NCBI GenBank assembly: GCA_964398855.1
Contig: CAYNOQ010000098.1
Span: forward strand, 1-8,967
DNA from: Mariniphaga sp964398855
GTDB taxonomy: Bacteria; Bacteroidota; Bacteroidia; Bacteroidales; Prolixibacteraceae
Direction: 5' to 3'
Length of the DNA: 8,967 nt
In this document: one piece after another, positions 7,932 to 8,967 of the stretch
How the letters are laid out: each line of letters opens with the position of its first letter
How positions within the stretch are numbered: position 1 is the first letter of the stretch
The notes under the pieces: model-generated
Databases searched by the model: none
What the model was told of the DNA's origin: nothing
Seen by the model: the letters and a program-made list of their open reading frames with translations, nothing else
Translations under genes and position numbers: made by a program

Positions 7932-7959
7932 CGATTTTCAGTCAAAAATTTTATTTTTG
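7928..7959 (+). promoter_or_regulatory. Candidate promoter for the queuosine-precursor transporter
   Basis: TATTTTTG at 7952-7959 matches the Bacteroidota -7 consensus exactly, and TTAG at 7928-7931 sits 20 bases upstream as a one-mismatch -33. The predicted start of transcription near 7966 is about 20 bases before the stem-loop read as a preQ1 riboswitch, so the whole aptamer would be in the leader. The -33 overlaps the mgsA stop codon. Confidence 0.55.
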
Positions 7960-7985
7960 CACTCCTTAAAATAAATTATTCATCG

Positions 7986-8020
7986 GCAGGTTCCATCACC
8001 CTGCGGTAAAAATTAAAAAA
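7986..8020 (+). ncRNA. Candidate preQ1 class I riboswitch (translational) in the yhhQ leader
   Basis: The leader carries the class I preQ1 signature: a P1 stem GCAGG (7986-7990) / CCTGC (8000-8004), GGTTC across the 5' strand and loop, CACCC across the loop and 3' strand, then an A-rich tail (TAAAAATTAAAAAA, 8007-8020). In known preQ1-I aptamers the cytosine just before the 3' P1 strand (here C7999) pairs with the ligand, and the A-rich tail docks in the P1 minor groove. The gene directly downstream is a preQ0/preQ1 transporter, a typical preQ1 riboswitch target. The tail ends at the ATG, which points to control of translation. Weak points: the loop is 9 bases (10-12 in the Thermoanaerobacter and B. 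subtilis aptamers, from memory) and the usual ACUA-type partner for the P2 pseudoknot is not clear. Confidence 0.7.
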
Positions 8021-8743
8021 ATGCACAATGAACTTCTCTGGTTAGTCATGTTGCTGGCAAATTTTCTGCTGATTATCTTAGCCTACAAACTATTTGGAAA
8101 ATGGGGACTGATCATGTGGATTCCCGTTTCGGTGATTGTTGCAAACATTCAGGTGGTGCAAACCGTAAAGCTTTTCGGTTTTGCGGCAACCTTAGGAAAT
8201 ATCGTTTATGCGACGTCATTTCTGATTACTGATATTCTCTCGGAGAATTACGGAAAATCCGAAGCCAAAAGAGCGGTTTGGACCGGCTTTTTCAGCCTTA
8301 TTTCCATGACGTTACTGATGAATATTGCGCTCTGGTTCAAGCCATTGGAAGGAGACGCGTTCTCTTTTGTTACCCACGAAGCCACCGGTACCATTTTTAA
8401 ACTGATGCCACGCATCGCTTTTGCAAGTCTGATAGCCTATCTGCTGTCGCAGCGCCACGATGTGTGGGCGTTTCACTTCTGGAAAAACCGTTTTGGCAAA
8501 GAGAGTCAGCTCTGGATGCGCAACAATTTCAGCACCATGGTTTCACAGCTGATTGACAGTTCAGTTTTTGTGCTCATCGCTTTCTATGGTGTGTTTGAAA
8601 ACAGTGTGCTGCTCGAAATTTTTCTCACCACCTACTTTCTGAAATGGATTGTCGCCATCGCCGATACCCCTTTTGTCTATTGGGCAAGAAGCATCTACAA
8701 AAAAGGGAAATACTGGATGAATCAGGAAGATTCCGGTATGTGA
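8021..8743 (+). CDS. yhhQ: Queuosine precursor transporter (YhhQ / DUF165 family)
   Basis: This inner-membrane protein imports 7-deazaguanine precursors of queuosine (preQ0 and preQ1 for E. coli YhhQ), which modify the wobble base of tRNAs with GUN anticodons. The product is 240 residues with about six or seven hydrophobic segments (roughly 5-25, 29-49, 56-73, 85-107, 125-145, 175-193, 200-219). Family motifs are clear: ANIQVVQTVKLFG (41-53), TLGNIVYATSFLITDILSEN (57-76) followed by YGKSEAKRAVW, and RNNFSTMVSQLIDSSVF (167-183). The ATG at 8021 directly follows the candidate preQ1 riboswitch, supporting both function and start. No other queuosine gene (tgt, queA, queC-F) is in the window. The last ten residues (YWMNQEDSGM) may be partly derived from the HicA-like remnant that overlaps this end in another frame. 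Confidence 0.94.
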   Translation: MHNELLWLVMLLANFLLIILAYKLFGKWGLIMWIPVSVIVANIQVVQTVKLFGFAATLGNIVYATSFLITDILSENYGKSEAKRAVWTGFFSLISMTLLMNIALWFKPLEGDAFSFVTHEATGTIFKLMPRIAFASLIAYLLSQRHDVWAFHFWKNRFGKESQLWMRNNFSTMVSQLIDSSVFVLIAFYGVFENSVLLEIFLTTYFLKWIVAIADTPFVYWARSIYKKGKYWMNQEDSGM

Positions 8744-8853
8744 ATATCGTCTCCCGGAAACGCGTTGTTGTGCCAATGCACAACAAAGACATTCCCACCG
8801 GAACTCTCCATTTTATACTAAAACAGACAGGTATTGATAGAAATGAGTTTTAA
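8725..8853 (+). pseudogene. HicA-family toxin remnant (C-terminal half only)
   Basis: In a different frame from yhhQ and overlapping its last 19 bases, 42 codons plus TAA 8851-8853 read GRFRYVNIVSRKR, then VVVPMHNKDIPTGTLHFILK, then QTGIDRNEF. This matches the second half of HicA (YcfA-type) mRNA interferases, whose C-terminus has the pattern VxVPxHxxKDxxxGTLxxILKQAGI. The N-terminal half is missing, and the conserved Gly-Ser-His carrying the catalytic histidine is not present (GRF stands in its place). A full HicA is about 60-80 residues. No HicB antitoxin follows; the next gene is a convergent reductase. A 25-codon ATG frame from 8776 exists, but I do not think it is a functional gene. The reading is from motif memory only. 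If wrong, this would be plain intergenic DNA. Confidence 0.6.
8765..8786. repeat. Perfect 9-bp inverted repeat with 4-base loop
   Basis: TTGTTGTGC (8765-8773) and GCACAACAA (8778-8786) are exact reverse complements around CAAT. The repeat lies between convergent genes, where a shared terminator would be useful, but no T-run follows on either strand. It also falls inside the HicA-like remnant, where it encodes VVPMHN, so it may simply be inherited coding sequence. Confidence 0.5.
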
Positions 8854-8867
8854 ACCAAAGCTTCCAA

Positions 8868-8967
8868 TCAAAAAGTAATGTGGTCGGGATGACCGCCTAA
8901 ACGGTTATTTTTGTCTAATCTGTCAATTTTGGAAATATCCTCTTCACTCAATTCAAAATCGAAAATA
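8868..8967 (-). CDS. Aldo/keto reductase, C-terminal end only
   Basis: The last 32 codons plus TGA (8868-8870) of a minus-strand gene enter from the right edge, the first base belonging to a split codon. The visible tail reads IFDFELSEEDISKIDRLDKN (20 residues) then NRLGGHPDHITF. This is the usual C-terminal end of aldo/keto reductases: F-x-F-E-L-S/T-x-E-x-(x)-x-I-x-x-L-x-(K/R)-N, then R-x-G-x-x-P-D at the end. These are cytosolic NADPH-dependent reductases of aldehydes and ketones with a TIM-barrel fold. The catalytic tetrad (Asp, Tyr, Lys, His) lies outside the window, so substrate and subfamily cannot be judged. Some members reduce methylglyoxal, and mgsA is 0.9 kb away, but with opposite orientation and other genes between them this is not evidence of a link. 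The gene converges on yhhQ. Confidence 0.85.
   Translation of the reverse strand, partial: IFDFELSEEDISKIDRLDKNNRLGGHPDHITF

Noticed and set aside
7448..8783. AATGCACAA occurring at the mgsA start, the yhhQ start and in the HicA-like remnant
   Set aside because: A nine-base word that codes Met-His-Lys/Asn in each case; the surrounding sequence is not shared, so chance is the simplest reading.
8776..8853. A functional 25-residue small protein starting at ATG 8776
   Set aside because: Its sequence is fully explained as the C-terminal end of a HicA family protein, the ATG is an internal Met codon of that family pattern, and no start signal precedes it.
8906..8913. Another exact TATTTTTG on the plus strand
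   Set aside because: It lies inside the C-terminal coding region of the minus-strand aldo/keto reductase and has no plus-strand gene after it within view; it shows that this 8-mer also occurs by chance.
7449..8967. A methylglyoxal production and detoxification cluster (mgsA plus aldo/keto reductase)
   Set aside because: The reductase is convergent, separated by the transporter and a pseudogene, and only its non-catalytic tail is visible; no support for a functional link.

Overview
The window looks like chromosomal DNA from a Bacteroidota bacterium. Three things suggest this: the protein families (an S9B exopeptidase with a signal peptide, an archaeal-type GlmM-like mutase, a sigma factor followed by a four-helix membrane protein), the near absence of Shine-Dalgarno sequences, and several matches to the Bacteroidota -7 promoter element TAnnTTTG ahead of genes. 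The exact lineage cannot be named from this stretch. Gene density is high and no gap reaches 300 bases. No insertion sequence, prophage, CRISPR array, rRNA or tRNA was seen.

Left part, minus strand: a complete cobalamin-dependent methionine synthase (metH, 771-4457) is followed after 60 bases by the first 236 codons of an exported S9B dipeptidyl/tripeptidyl peptidase, which runs off the left edge. The two share a direction but have no obvious common pathway.

Centre, plus strand, divergent from metH: a small ECF-like sigma factor with a non-ATG start is coupled to a four-helix membrane protein that may be its partner. Next comes a phosphoglucosamine/phosphohexose mutase (glmM-like), with its own promoter-like sequence and probably an ATG start at 5899.

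Right part, plus strand: methylglyoxal synthase (mgsA) is followed by a queuosine-precursor transporter (yhhQ family). The 89-base gap between them holds a promoter-like sequence and a short stem-loop with an A-rich tail. I read this as a class I preQ1 riboswitch ending directly at the yhhQ start codon, so uptake of 7-deazaguanine precursors would be controlled by their own product. Immediately after yhhQ, in another frame, lies a 43-codon remnant resembling the C-terminal half of a HicA toxin. The last 33 codons of an aldo/keto reductase then enter from the right edge on the minus strand.

Most of the window is ordinary housekeeping and metabolism. The points most worth a second look are the preQ1 riboswitch candidate with its short loop and possible start-codon pairing, the HicA remnant at the yhhQ tail, and the sigma/membrane-protein pair. 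I found no convincing evidence for a wholly new multi-gene system.
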